Under the pieces are notes generated by a model. It was given only the letters and a program-made list of their open reading frames with translations. It searched no databases and had not been told where the DNA came from. This document shows positions 53,646 to 60,490 of a stretch of 64,000 nt of DNA, one piece after another (position 1 is the stretch's first letter; the number at the start of each line of letters is the position of its first letter). The stretch covers positions 1 to 64,000 of the forward strand of contig DATBRV010000127.1 of the NCBI GenBank assembly GCA_036560145.1, given 5' to 3'. The position numbers and the translations under genes are program-made. The DNA is from DATBRV01 sp036560145 (lineage in GTDB: Bacteria > Myxococcota_A > UBA9160 > SMWR01).

Positions 53646-53884
53646 GCGCGGACCGCGGCCGGGTCTGGAAGCTGCTCGGCGCGCCCACCGACCAGGAAGG
53701 GAGCGTGAACGATCCGCGCACCAAGCTCGAATTTGGCGTGCGCTGGAACGAGAAGTGGATCTACCGCGGCGAGGACGGGCGCGAGACCATCCGCGTCGTG
53801 CTCTGGAACCGCTACGACCTGGCGGGCGTGTTCCGCGTCAAGCCCGACGGCTCGGCCGAGCCCGAGCCGCTGCCGGGCGCCTGA
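53642..53884 (+). CDS. Small protein translationally coupled to nuoD
   Basis: 80 residues, soluble, charged. It reads RVWKLLGAPTDQEGSVNDPRTKLEFGVRW then EKWIYRGEDGRETIRVVLWNRYDLAGVFRVKPDG, a compact beta-rich pattern. The ATG lies inside the nuoD stop (ATGA), so it is made with complex I subunits and may be an accessory or assembly factor. I know no named family for it. Confidence 0.75.
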   Translation: MSADRGRVWKLLGAPTDQEGSVNDPRTKLEFGVRWNEKWIYRGEDGRETIRVVLWNRYDLAGVFRVKPDGSAEPEPLPGA

Positions 53885-54472
53885 TTGTCCGGGGCGCCGC
53901 GGCGCAAGCGGGCGCAGCCCGCGCGCAGCGAGCCGAAGGCGAGCGAAGTTCATCAGACGCGCAAGCGGGCGCAGCCCGCGCGCAGCGAGCCGAAGGCGAG
54001 CGAAGTCCATCAGACCGGCCCGCCGCCGCTGCGCCCCTTCGGGCTGATCCTCCACCACGACGGGCGCTGGAGCCACGAAGGCGCTCCAATCTTGAACGTG
54101 CGCCTGCGCGCCGCCTTCGACCGTTCGGTGCGCTTCCTGCCCGCGGAAGGCGTGTACGTGGTGCAGCTCGGGCGCTTCCGCGGCCAGATCGAGGTCGAGG
54201 AGGCGGGCTTCTTCGTGCGCTCGTTCGACGCTGGCAGCGGGCGGATCTCCCTCTCGGACCGCAGCGAGGAGCCGCTGGCTCCCGAATCGCTGCGCGTCTC
54301 GCCGCGCGACGGCGCGCTGCTGTGCCTCGTGAAGCGCGATCTGATGCCGGCCGGCCTGCTCGCGCGTTTCTCGCATGCCGCCCAGGCGCAGCTGCTGGGC
54401 GCCGTGGAGGAGAGCGGCGGAAAGGCGTGCTTGCGGCTCGCGGGCCGCGCCGTGGCGCTTCCCGAGCTCTGA
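53885..54472 (+). CDS. DUF1285-like protein with a repeat-encoded N terminus
   Basis: Up to 195 residues. The native part begins about base 54016: LRPFGLILHHDGRWSHEGAPI, then EGVYVVQLGRFRGQIEVEEAGFFVRSFD, which resembles DUF1285 (G-W-HEG-PI then Y-V...iEVED..F). Residues before it come from two tandem repeat units (SEVHQTRKRAQPARSEPKAS) and read as foreign. The true start is unclear: TTG 53885 is the only early start seen, and the repeat insertion may have displaced the original. Function unknown. Confidence 0.65.
   Translation: MSGAPRRKRAQPARSEPKASEVHQTRKRAQPARSEPKASEVHQTGPPPLRPFGLILHHDGRWSHEGAPILNVRLRAAFDRSVRFLPAEGVYVVQLGRFRGQIEVEEAGFFVRSFDAGSGRISLSDRSEEPLAPESLRVSPRDGALLCLVKRDLMPAGLLARFSHAAQAQLLGAVEESGGKACLRLAGRAVALPEL
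53903..54016 (-). repeat. Two tandem 57-bp units of the dispersed gene-end repeat (locus D)
   Basis: The units are 53903-53959 and 53960-54016, in the opposite orientation to loci A-C. Each carries a hairpin GCGGGC-GCA-GCCCGC (53908-53922 and 53965-53979) where locus A has GACCGC...GCGGTC. They extend the following coding frame without a stop. Confidence 0.85.
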
Positions 54473-54563
54473 CGCCGCGCTCTGCGCCGCGAAATTGACG
54501 CCGGCCTCCCCCCGCGGTACCCACTCGTTCTCGCGTGGGCGCCGGTCCCGGCGCCCCTCCTGC

Positions 54564-54637
54564 GGCGGCGTAGCCAAGTGGTAAGGCATGGGTCTGCAAA
54601 ACCCTGATCCCCGGTTCGAATCCGGGCGCCGCCTCCA
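54564..54637 (+). tRNA. tRNA-Cys (anticodon GCA)
   Basis: Acceptor GGCGGCG (54564-54570) pairs perfectly with CGCCGCC (54627-54633); discriminator T at 54634 and CCA encoded at 54635-54637. The anticodon loop CTGCAAA gives GCA, and the T arm is CCCGG-TTCGAAT-CCGGG. No intron or neighbouring tRNA. Confidence 0.96.
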
Positions 54638-54715
54638 ATCCATCCACCGGGAAGGCCCGGGCTCTCTTGCGCCGGTTTCCTCAATGCCGCGCGGCAATCC
54701 GCCGATACGCCGTCG

Positions 54716-55621
54716 ATGCAACTCCCGCCCCTCCGCTTCGCTCCCTGCCTGCGCGTCCTGCTGGTGGGCGGCATCCTGATCGGCTTCGGGGCGCTTCCCG
54801 CCCGCGCGGTTCCGATCGACCCGGCCTCCTCGACCGTCGGCTGGACTCCGATCGCGTACCCGACGCTGCTTCCGGATTTCTCCGACGACCAGCGAACCGG
54901 CATCCCCGAGGCCGACATCGTCGGGGATACCACGAACGCGGCCTTCTACTTCCGGTTCGACGACGCCGGCACGCCTTCCACCACCGATGGCGCGATCGGG
55001 TTCCGCGTGCGGATCGGCGCCGACAAGAATCCGAGCGGGTTCGATCACTTCATGGGCGTCGGCATCGACGCCAATGCGGACGGCGCGCTCGACCTCTTCC
55101 TGGCGGTGGAGAACTCGGGCAATCCGGATCAGCTGGGGATCTTCGACGCAGGCTCGGACGCCAACACCTCGCCGTCGACGACGTCGATCAACAGCACCCC
55201 GCTCGTCGGCTATGCGCTCTCGGTGAGCAACTACGATTTCGAAGCGGTGACCGCCGCGCTCGATCCCGGGGCGACAGACTTCGACATCGACGGGGATGGC
55301 GACACGGACCAGTTCCTGACCTGGGTGATCCCCTTCGGCGCCGTCGTGACCGCGCTGGCGGGCCAGGGCATCGCCGGATTCGGAGACAACGTCGCGATGC
55401 GCTTCGTGATCGGCAGCTCGACGCAGCCGAACGCGCTCAACCAGGATCTGGGCGGGCCCGACGGCGGCACCACCTCGACTTCGAGCTGGTCGTCGCTCGG
55501 CGCGATCTCGAACTTCGCCACGGCTGCCGGCGGCTTCACGCCCATCCCGGAGCCGAACACGGGTGCGCTCTTCGCGCTCGGCCTGTTCGGGCTCGCGGTC
55601 CGAGCGCGAACCCGAGATTGA
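54716..55621 (+). CDS. PEP-CTERM protein, third copy
   Basis: 301 residues. A signal peptide covers about 1-31 (LLVGGILIGFGALPARA). The mature part has acidic, calcium-like loops (GIDANADGALDLFL, DFDIDGDGDTDQFLTW), and the sorting tail IPEPN, a hydrophobic helix, then RARTRD. It is unlike the pair at 13312-14996. It lies 52 bp upstream of the first peptide gene on the same strand and may share its transcript. Confidence 0.88.
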   Translation: MQLPPLRFAPCLRVLLVGGILIGFGALPARAVPIDPASSTVGWTPIAYPTLLPDFSDDQRTGIPEADIVGDTTNAAFYFRFDDAGTPSTTDGAIGFRVRIGADKNPSGFDHFMGVGIDANADGALDLFLAVENSGNPDQLGIFDAGSDANTSPSTTSINSTPLVGYALSVSNYDFEAVTAALDPGATDFDIDGDGDTDQFLTWVIPFGAVVTALAGQGIAGFGDNVAMRFVIGSSTQPNALNQDLGGPDGGTTSTSSWSSLGAISNFATAAGGFTPIPEPNTGALFALGLFGLAVRARTRD

Positions 55622-55673
55622 CCCCGCCGCCAGGGCGTGACAGAGTCTCCGGCAGACTCTCAACGGAGGCGTC

Positions 55674-55874
55674 ATGTCCCGAAACGAGAAGCTGCTCACG
55701 CCCATCCCGCTCGATTGGTCGCGCCTGCTCGGCTTCGATCAGGTGACGCACACGGACGCGAACCAGCCCGCCGCGCTCCGCGATGCGCGCCTCACCAAGG
55801 TGGGGGCCAAGCCCTGCCAGATCCGCAACCCCGCGCTGGGGGACGAGCCGAGCCTCCCGCCCAGGCGGCGCTAA
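55674..55874 (+). CDS. Short peptide, candidate RiPP precursor A
   Basis: 66 residues. GGAGG lies 5-9 bases before the ATG. It begins MSRNEKLLTPIPLDW, has His26 and Cys48, several Asp/Asn, and ends in a Pro/Arg tail (LPPRRR). No signal peptide or membrane segment. It is followed after 9 bases by the HExxH protein gene, the usual precursor-then-enzyme order. The core region is not obvious; the C-terminal half (after about residue 34) is the likely substrate part. It could also be a small helper protein. Confidence 0.6.
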   Translation: MSRNEKLLTPIPLDWSRLLGFDQVTHTDANQPAALRDARLTKVGAKPCQIRNPALGDEPSLPPRRR

Positions 55875-55883
55875 GTCCCGCCC

Positions 55884-56882
55884 TTGCCCGCGCGGGAGCC
55901 CGGCGCCGTCGAGCCGAGCGCAGAGCGCGCGGCCGCGCTCGACCGCCGCATGCGGGAGCGGCTCGAAGAGAGCCTTCGCTACCTCGTTTCGGAGGTGTCG
56001 GGGCCGCTCGACCTGGATCCCGCGCTGCTCGAGGGCTTCTGCGAGCGCCTGCGATCGGGCCCCGTTCCGCCGCTCGCCTTCGGCGCCTACTTCGAGCTGG
56101 TGCTGGCCCTCGAGAACGGGGACTGGGAGGCCGCCCGGGAGCTGCTTCAGGAGATCGCCGCGGCCCCCAACCACGCGGGCGGTCCGGTCGTGCTCGACCT
56201 CGCCGATCCCGCCAGCGATCGCGGCGCGAGCCGCTACCACCGCCTGATCGACACCGATCCGAACGAGCCCTTCCAGGTGCTCCCCCCGCCCCCGGAGCTC
56301 GCGCGGGCGTGCCGGGAGCGGATCTCCGAGGCCTTCGAGCTGCTGGGGCGCGGCGATCCCGAGCTGGCGCGCGAGATCCGCGGCCTGCTGCGCGAGATCG
56401 TGCTCGCGGTCGGGCCGATCCGCCCCGGCAGCATGACCTTCGACGGCGCCTCCTCGTTCATGCTCTGGGGCGCCATCGTGCTGAATCCGCGCATGTTCCA
56501 GAGCGCGCTCGAGGTGGCGCAGGCGCTCGCGCACGAGAGCGGACACAACCTGCTGTTCGGCCTCTGCGTGGACGGCTCGCTGGTGGAGAACGACGACGAG
56601 CCGCGTTACACGTCGCCCCTGCGCCGCGATCTGAGGCCGATGGACGGCATCGTGCACGCGACCTTCGTGACCGCGCGCATGCACCGCTCGCTGCTCCAGC
56701 TGCGCGCCTCTGGCGCTCTCTCCGGCGTCGAAGACGCGGAGGCGGGCCGCCTGCTGGCGGACCACGTGCGGAACTTCGCGATGGGCTGGGAGATCGTCGA
56801 TCGGGACGCGCGCCTCACGGAACGCGGCAAACACGTGATGGCCGATGCACGGCGCCACATGCAGGCGCACGCAGGCGCCTAG
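55884..56882 (+). CDS. HExxH-motif putative peptide-modifying enzyme A
   Basis: About 332 residues from TTG 55884 (an ATG at 55950 is an alternative). The metal motif HESGH is at residues 217-221, followed about 25 residues on by the pattern YTSPLRRDLRPMDGIVHATFV. The same motif pair, HExxH then SP-x-R-x-DLRP...G..H, defines proteins such as the TIGR04267 HEXXH domain family found beside RiPP precursors; studied members are, as I recall, alpha-ketoglutarate-dependent peptide beta-hydroxylases. The rest is helical, with no secretion signal. It faces enzyme B tail to tail, 1 bp apart. Confidence 0.72.
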   Translation: MPAREPGAVEPSAERAAALDRRMRERLEESLRYLVSEVSGPLDLDPALLEGFCERLRSGPVPPLAFGAYFELVLALENGDWEAARELLQEIAAAPNHAGGPVVLDLADPASDRGASRYHRLIDTDPNEPFQVLPPPPELARACRERISEAFELLGRGDPELAREIRGLLREIVLAVGPIRPGSMTFDGASSFMLWGAIVLNPRMFQSALEVAQALAHESGHNLLFGLCVDGSLVENDDEPRYTSPLRRDLRPMDGIVHATFVTARMHRSLLQLRASGALSGVEDAEAGRLLADHVRNFAMGWEIVDRDARLTERGKHVMADARRHMQAHAGA

Positions 56883-56883
56883 C

Positions 56884-58302
56884 TCAGCGCGGCCGCGGGG
56901 CGTTGGCCTCCAGCCAGTTCATCGGAATCTGGCGGTGCAGGTCGTACTCGCGCGCATGGCGCGCGATGCTCTCGCGCACCGACACCGGGGCGCCGTCGTC
57001 GCCGCGGTATGGCTCGAAGCCCCCGTCGAACGACATCGCCATCGTCTCGGCGTCCCAGGGGACGCCGAGGCTTCCCGCTTCCGCGGCCATCGCAGCGAGA
57101 TCAGCGCGCAGCTGAGCGACCAACCGAGCGCCCTCGCTGGTCAGGCGCGCGTGTCGCTCGAGCTGGCCAAGCGCGAGGTCGATCACCACCGGCTGGCGGA
57201 TCAGCTGCGCCATCACGAAGTCCGCCAGCGTGCCCTTGGTGTCCGGCGCCTTCGCCACCGCGAGCCAGAAGCGGAGCTGCGCCGCGGTGACGTAGGCGCC
57301 GTGCAGGACCCCGCGCAGGGGACGCAGGTTCTCGCGCCAGGGCGAGTAGTATCCGGCGTGGTCCTCGGTTCCGAGCGATTCCCCCATCAGGATCGGCTCG
57401 CATTCCTCGAGGCAGAAGAGCCGGTCGTGGTGGAACTCGTGGACGCTGGATTCCGCCACGCTATAGGCGTGCGGAATCCCCTGGAAGGCGAAGGCTCCGG
57501 GCAGCTCCGAGTAGCTCACGTAGTTGAGCGGGTTGTCATCGGAGATGGGATTCACGGCGATCCATCGGATCCCCTCGCGCATCTGGTCGAAGACGTCGGG
57601 CTGGTGGCGGGCGATCAGCGCCAGCCCGGTTTCGACGAGCTCGCGGTGGCTCTCCTGGAAGGCGTGCGAGGTGCCGGACGCCGGCGGCGCCCAGCCGAGC
57701 CCCGGCACCCGCCAGCCGTCGCGCTGGAGCGGAACCGACCAGCCCCCGACGCAGGCTCGAGGGCACGCCTCCAGGCGGGTCTCGTCGCCGTCCACGAGGA
57801 GCTGGCCGTCTGCGACGCCGAGGATTCGGGCCACAGGGGGTCCGGTCAGCGAAGCGCCGGCCGCCGGGATCGCGAAGGGCAGCGCGAGCACGAGGGGCGT
57901 GGTGAACTCGAGCTTCGCGTCGGCGCGAAGGGCTGCGGCCAGCGCCAGCCGCTTGTACTGCTCGAGATGCGCGCGCAGGAGCGCTCGCGCGTCCTGGCTG
58001 TCCAGCTCTTCCGCCAGGGCCCGGGCGGCGGCCGGAACGCCGTCGCCTCGCAGGACGCTGCCGCAGAGAGCGAACGCCAGACGGGTCCACACGCGTGCGT
58101 AGGGGTCGCCGAGCACGTCAGACAGGACGTCCTCGTCCTGGCCGCTGAGGAAGCGGTGCAAGGCGAGCGCTTCGATCTCGCCGCCGTGTAGCGGACGGTG
58201 CTCGTCCAGCGCGCGGAACACCGCGACCAGTGCCGCCGCCTGTCGATCGGCGCGCAGTTGGAAGATGGACCGGTCCTGCCAGAGCCGGGTGCGGTGGTCC
58301 AC
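56884..58302 (-). CDS. HExxH-motif putative peptide-modifying enzyme B
   Basis: 472 residues. HEFHH is at residues 288-292, followed by YYSPWRENLRPLRGVLHGAYV, the strongest match in the pair to the HExxH peptide-modification family. The N-terminal 270 residues are largely helical and not shared with enzyme A. The segment ISDDNPLNYVSYSELPGAFAF, before the motif, is acid- and aromatic-rich. Its start is 18 bp downstream of the small peptide gene B on the same strand. Enzymes A and B differ in length and in most of their sequence, so they are distant relatives, not duplicates. Confidence 0.75.
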   Translation of the reverse strand: MDHRTRLWQDRSIFQLRADRQAAALVAVFRALDEHRPLHGGEIEALALHRFLSGQDEDVLSDVLGDPYARVWTRLAFALCGSVLRGDGVPAAARALAEELDSQDARALLRAHLEQYKRLALAAALRADAKLEFTTPLVLALPFAIPAAGASLTGPPVARILGVADGQLLVDGDETRLEACPRACVGGWSVPLQRDGWRVPGLGWAPPASGTSHAFQESHRELVETGLALIARHQPDVFDQMREGIRWIAVNPISDDNPLNYVSYSELPGAFAFQGIPHAYSVAESSVHEFHHDRLFCLEECEPILMGESLGTEDHAGYYSPWRENLRPLRGVLHGAYVTAAQLRFWLAVAKAPDTKGTLADFVMAQLIRQPVVIDLALGQLERHARLTSEGARLVAQLRADLAAMAAEAGSLGVPWDAETMAMSFDGGFEPYRGDDGAPVSVRESIARHAREYDLHRQIPMNWLEANAPRPR

Positions 58303-58320
58303 GAGCGCGAGAGGGGCGCT

Positions 58321-58512
58321 CTAGCTTCGGTTCGGCGCGGCGGGGACGGTCGTATGCTTCATCCCCGAGGCGCGATAGGGATCGCTCCATCCCGTCGCGG
58401 AGCTCGCGTCGCCCTGCGGTTCGGCTGCGAGCTCGCGGCCGAGCTTCTCGGTCAACTTCTCATCGACCCGAGCCAGATTCACCCGAATCGCCCGCTTCTT
58501 GTCCTGCTTCAT
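58321..58512 (-). CDS. Short peptide, candidate RiPP precursor B
   Basis: 63 residues. AAGGAG stands 8-13 bases before the ATG. A basic, amphipathic N-terminal half (MKQDKKRAIRVNLARV, DEKLTEKLG) could be a leader helix; the second half is polar, with GWSDPYRASG and His53 in KHTTV, and would be the core. It lies 18 bp before enzyme B. Similarity to peptide A is limited to the charged start, so the substrates differ. Confidence 0.6.
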   Translation of the reverse strand: MKQDKKRAIRVNLARVDEKLTEKLGRELAAEPQGDASSATGWSDPYRASGMKHTTVPAAPNRS

Positions 58513-58556
58513 CGCAGTCTCCTTCCGAGTGATGCGGCGACTCTAACCATCGGGCC

Positions 58557-58575
58557 ATTTCGCATCAAGCGAAAT
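58557..58575. promoter_or_regulatory. 7-bp perfect inverted repeat upstream of peptide B and crcB
   Basis: ATTTCGC-N5-GCGAAAT, 45 bp upstream of the peptide B start. It is AT-richer than its surroundings and lies in the divergent region before the CrcB gene. It is operator-like. Confidence 0.4.
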
Positions 58576-58649
58576 CTCGTCCGGTGACTACGCGTGTTGG
58601 GACATCCCCCCGGCTTGCGCGGGCCTCGTTCGGCTGCGTAGGCTGCGGC

Positions 58650-59039
58650 GTGGACGTGGAACGGCTTCTCTGGGTCAGCCTCGGCAGCGCGATCGGTGGA
58701 GCCCTTCGCTACGCCACCCAACAGCTCGCGGTCGCGATGCTGGGCGCCTCGTTTCCCTACGGAACCCTGGCGGTCAATCTGCTCGGTTCGTTCGGAATCG
58801 CCCTGATCATGCACCTCGGGCTCACGCCCGCGCTGGCCTCTCCGAACCTCCGCCTGTTCCTGACCACGGGCGTGATGGGCGGCTTCACCACCTACTCCGC
58901 GTTCAACCACGAGACGCTGTTGCTGCTGCGCGAGGGGCCCTGGGAACTCGCGCTGCTCAACGCGGTCCTCATGTTGGTCGGCTGCCTGGCGGCGGGGATC
59001 GCGGGGCTGGCGATGGGAAGGGTCCTGGTGGGTCCGTGA
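58650..59039 (+). CDS. crcB: CrcB/FEX fluoride channel
   Basis: 129 residues from GTG 58650, giving the family-like N terminus (VERLLWVSLGSAIGGALRY); a longer GTG at 58584 adds only low-complexity residues. There are four hydrophobic segments and the marks GTLAVNLLGSFGIA and TTGVMGGFTTYSAFNHET. Exports fluoride as a dimeric channel. I looked for the crcB fluoride riboswitch upstream and did not find its pattern. The stop overlaps the next gene (GTGA). Confidence 0.92.
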   Translation: MDVERLLWVSLGSAIGGALRYATQQLAVAMLGASFPYGTLAVNLLGSFGIALIMHLGLTPALASPNLRLFLTTGVMGGFTTYSAFNHETLLLLREGPWELALLNAVLMLVGCLAAGIAGLAMGRVLVGP

Positions 59040-60490
59040 CGATCCCGACGCCGGGCAGGCTCCCCGTGCCCTGGTTCGTCCCGGCCCTCGCGGCGCTCTG
59101 GCTGGCGCTCCGCTTCGCCCTGCTCGAGCACAGCCCCCCAGGCTTCTACGGCGACGAGTTCCGCGGCGCGCTCCACCAGATCTGCCTCGGGGAGACCGGC
59201 GCGTCCGCCTACGGCGAGCGCTGGCCGAGCTTCGTGCGCGGCGCAGGCGGCGGGCTCTACACACCTCCGTTTCTCTACTTCGGCGCCCTCTGGGCGAAGC
59301 TCTTCGGATACTCGATCGCCGACTTCCGGGCGATGGCCGCGTTCTTCGGCGTGCTCACGATCCTGGCTCTGCATGGCTGGGTCCGGCGCGCCGCCGGCGG
59401 AGAGATCGCCGCCTGGACCGCGTTCGTGGCGGCGCTCTCTCCCTGGTCGTTCCAGTTCTCGCGGATCGCCTGGGACCCGCCGCTGGCGCCGGCGTTCCTG
59501 ATGCTCGGCCTGTGGGCCTGGGGAATTTCGCGCGCGGCGACCGCGGGGCTCGTCTCCGGCGCCCTGGTGGCGCTTGCGATGTATGCCTATCCGCCCATGC
59601 GGATCCAGGCGCCGCTCGTGTTCGGAGCGCTGCTGGCCCTCGAGCTGGCCCAGCGTCGCCTGCGCCCGCGCGCCCTGGTCGCCTTCGCCCTGAGCTCCGG
59701 CCTGATCGCGCTCCCGCTGCTCGTCGCCACCTTCAACGGCGCGCTCAACCAACGCGGCATGGCGGAGGCCGTCTTCTCGCCCGCGTACGTGGCCGCGAAC
59801 CGCGGAACCGATCTGCCGGTCGTGTTCATCGCGAAGGCCACCTTCGCCAACTTCCTCTCGCACTTCAGCCCCGGCTACCTGTTCTTCACGGGGGACGCCA
59901 ACGCCCGGCATTCGACCCAGCGGATCGGCGAGCTGGGCTTCCTCGAGGTGCTGGGCGTCGGAATCGGGGTGATGCTGATCCTCGAGCGGTGGCTCGGCAA
60001 GGACGCGCGCACGCCCCCGAGCGCGCCCGCCGGCGCCTGGGGCGCGCGGCAGCTGGTCGGCTTCTGCGGCTTCGCGGCGCTCGCGGGAATCCTGCCCGCC
60101 GCGCTCTGCTTCACCGGCGTCCCGCACGCGCTCCGCTCGATCGGCGCCTGGCCATTCCAGGCCGCGATCTTCGGATTCCTGCTCTCGCGATTCGCCCGGA
60201 ATGGAGCGCGAGCCGTGGGCGTGATCGCGGCGGTCGCACTGCTGCACAGCGCCTGGTTCGCGCACGCCTATTTCGTCGCGTACCCAAGGATTGACGACCG
60301 CTGGTTCCACGGAGCGCTCGAGCGGATCTTCCGGGCGAGCGATCTCGACACCCGCGAAGCCCACCGCGCCGCTGCGATCGCGCCGGAGGGCTATCGCTAC
60401 TTCCGCATCCTCGAGGATGGACTCGACTGCCGCAGCAGCGCCGAGAGCCTCGTGCGGTTCCAGCAGGGCGCTCAGCGCCCCGGGCGGTAG
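59036..60490 (+). CDS. Membrane glycosyltransferase (GT39/GT83-like)
   Basis: 484 residues with about 10 hydrophobic segments. The first loop has GFYGDEFRGALHQI, where the acidic DE corresponds to the catalytic Asp/Glu of ArnT/PMT-type enzymes, and RWPSFVRG follows. Such enzymes transfer sugar from a lipid carrier on the periplasmic side. The C-terminal region after about 400 is a soluble domain. The GTG start overlaps the crcB stop. The last 19 bp overlap the convergent gene. Confidence 0.75.
   Translation: MTIPTPGRLPVPWFVPALAALWLALRFALLEHSPPGFYGDEFRGALHQICLGETGASAYGERWPSFVRGAGGGLYTPPFLYFGALWAKLFGYSIADFRAMAAFFGVLTILALHGWVRRAAGGEIAAWTAFVAALSPWSFQFSRIAWDPPLAPAFLMLGLWAWGISRAATAGLVSGALVALAMYAYPPMRIQAPLVFGALLALELAQRRLRPRALVAFALSSGLIALPLLVATFNGALNQRGMAEAVFSPAYVAANRGTDLPVVFIAKATFANFLSHFSPGYLFFTGDANARHSTQRIGELGFLEVLGVGIGVMLILERWLGKDARTPPSAPAGAWGARQLVGFCGFAALAGILPAALCFTGVPHALRSIGAWPFQAAIFGFLLSRFARNGARAVGVIAAVALLHSAWFAHAYFVAYPRIDDRWFHGALERIFRASDLDTREAHRAAAIAPEGYRYFRILEDGLDCRSSAESLVRFQQGAQRPGR

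Noticed and set aside
58513..58649. Fluoride (crcB) riboswitch upstream of the fluoride channel
   Set aside because: The conserved riboswitch blocks and pseudoknot pattern could not be found in the leader.
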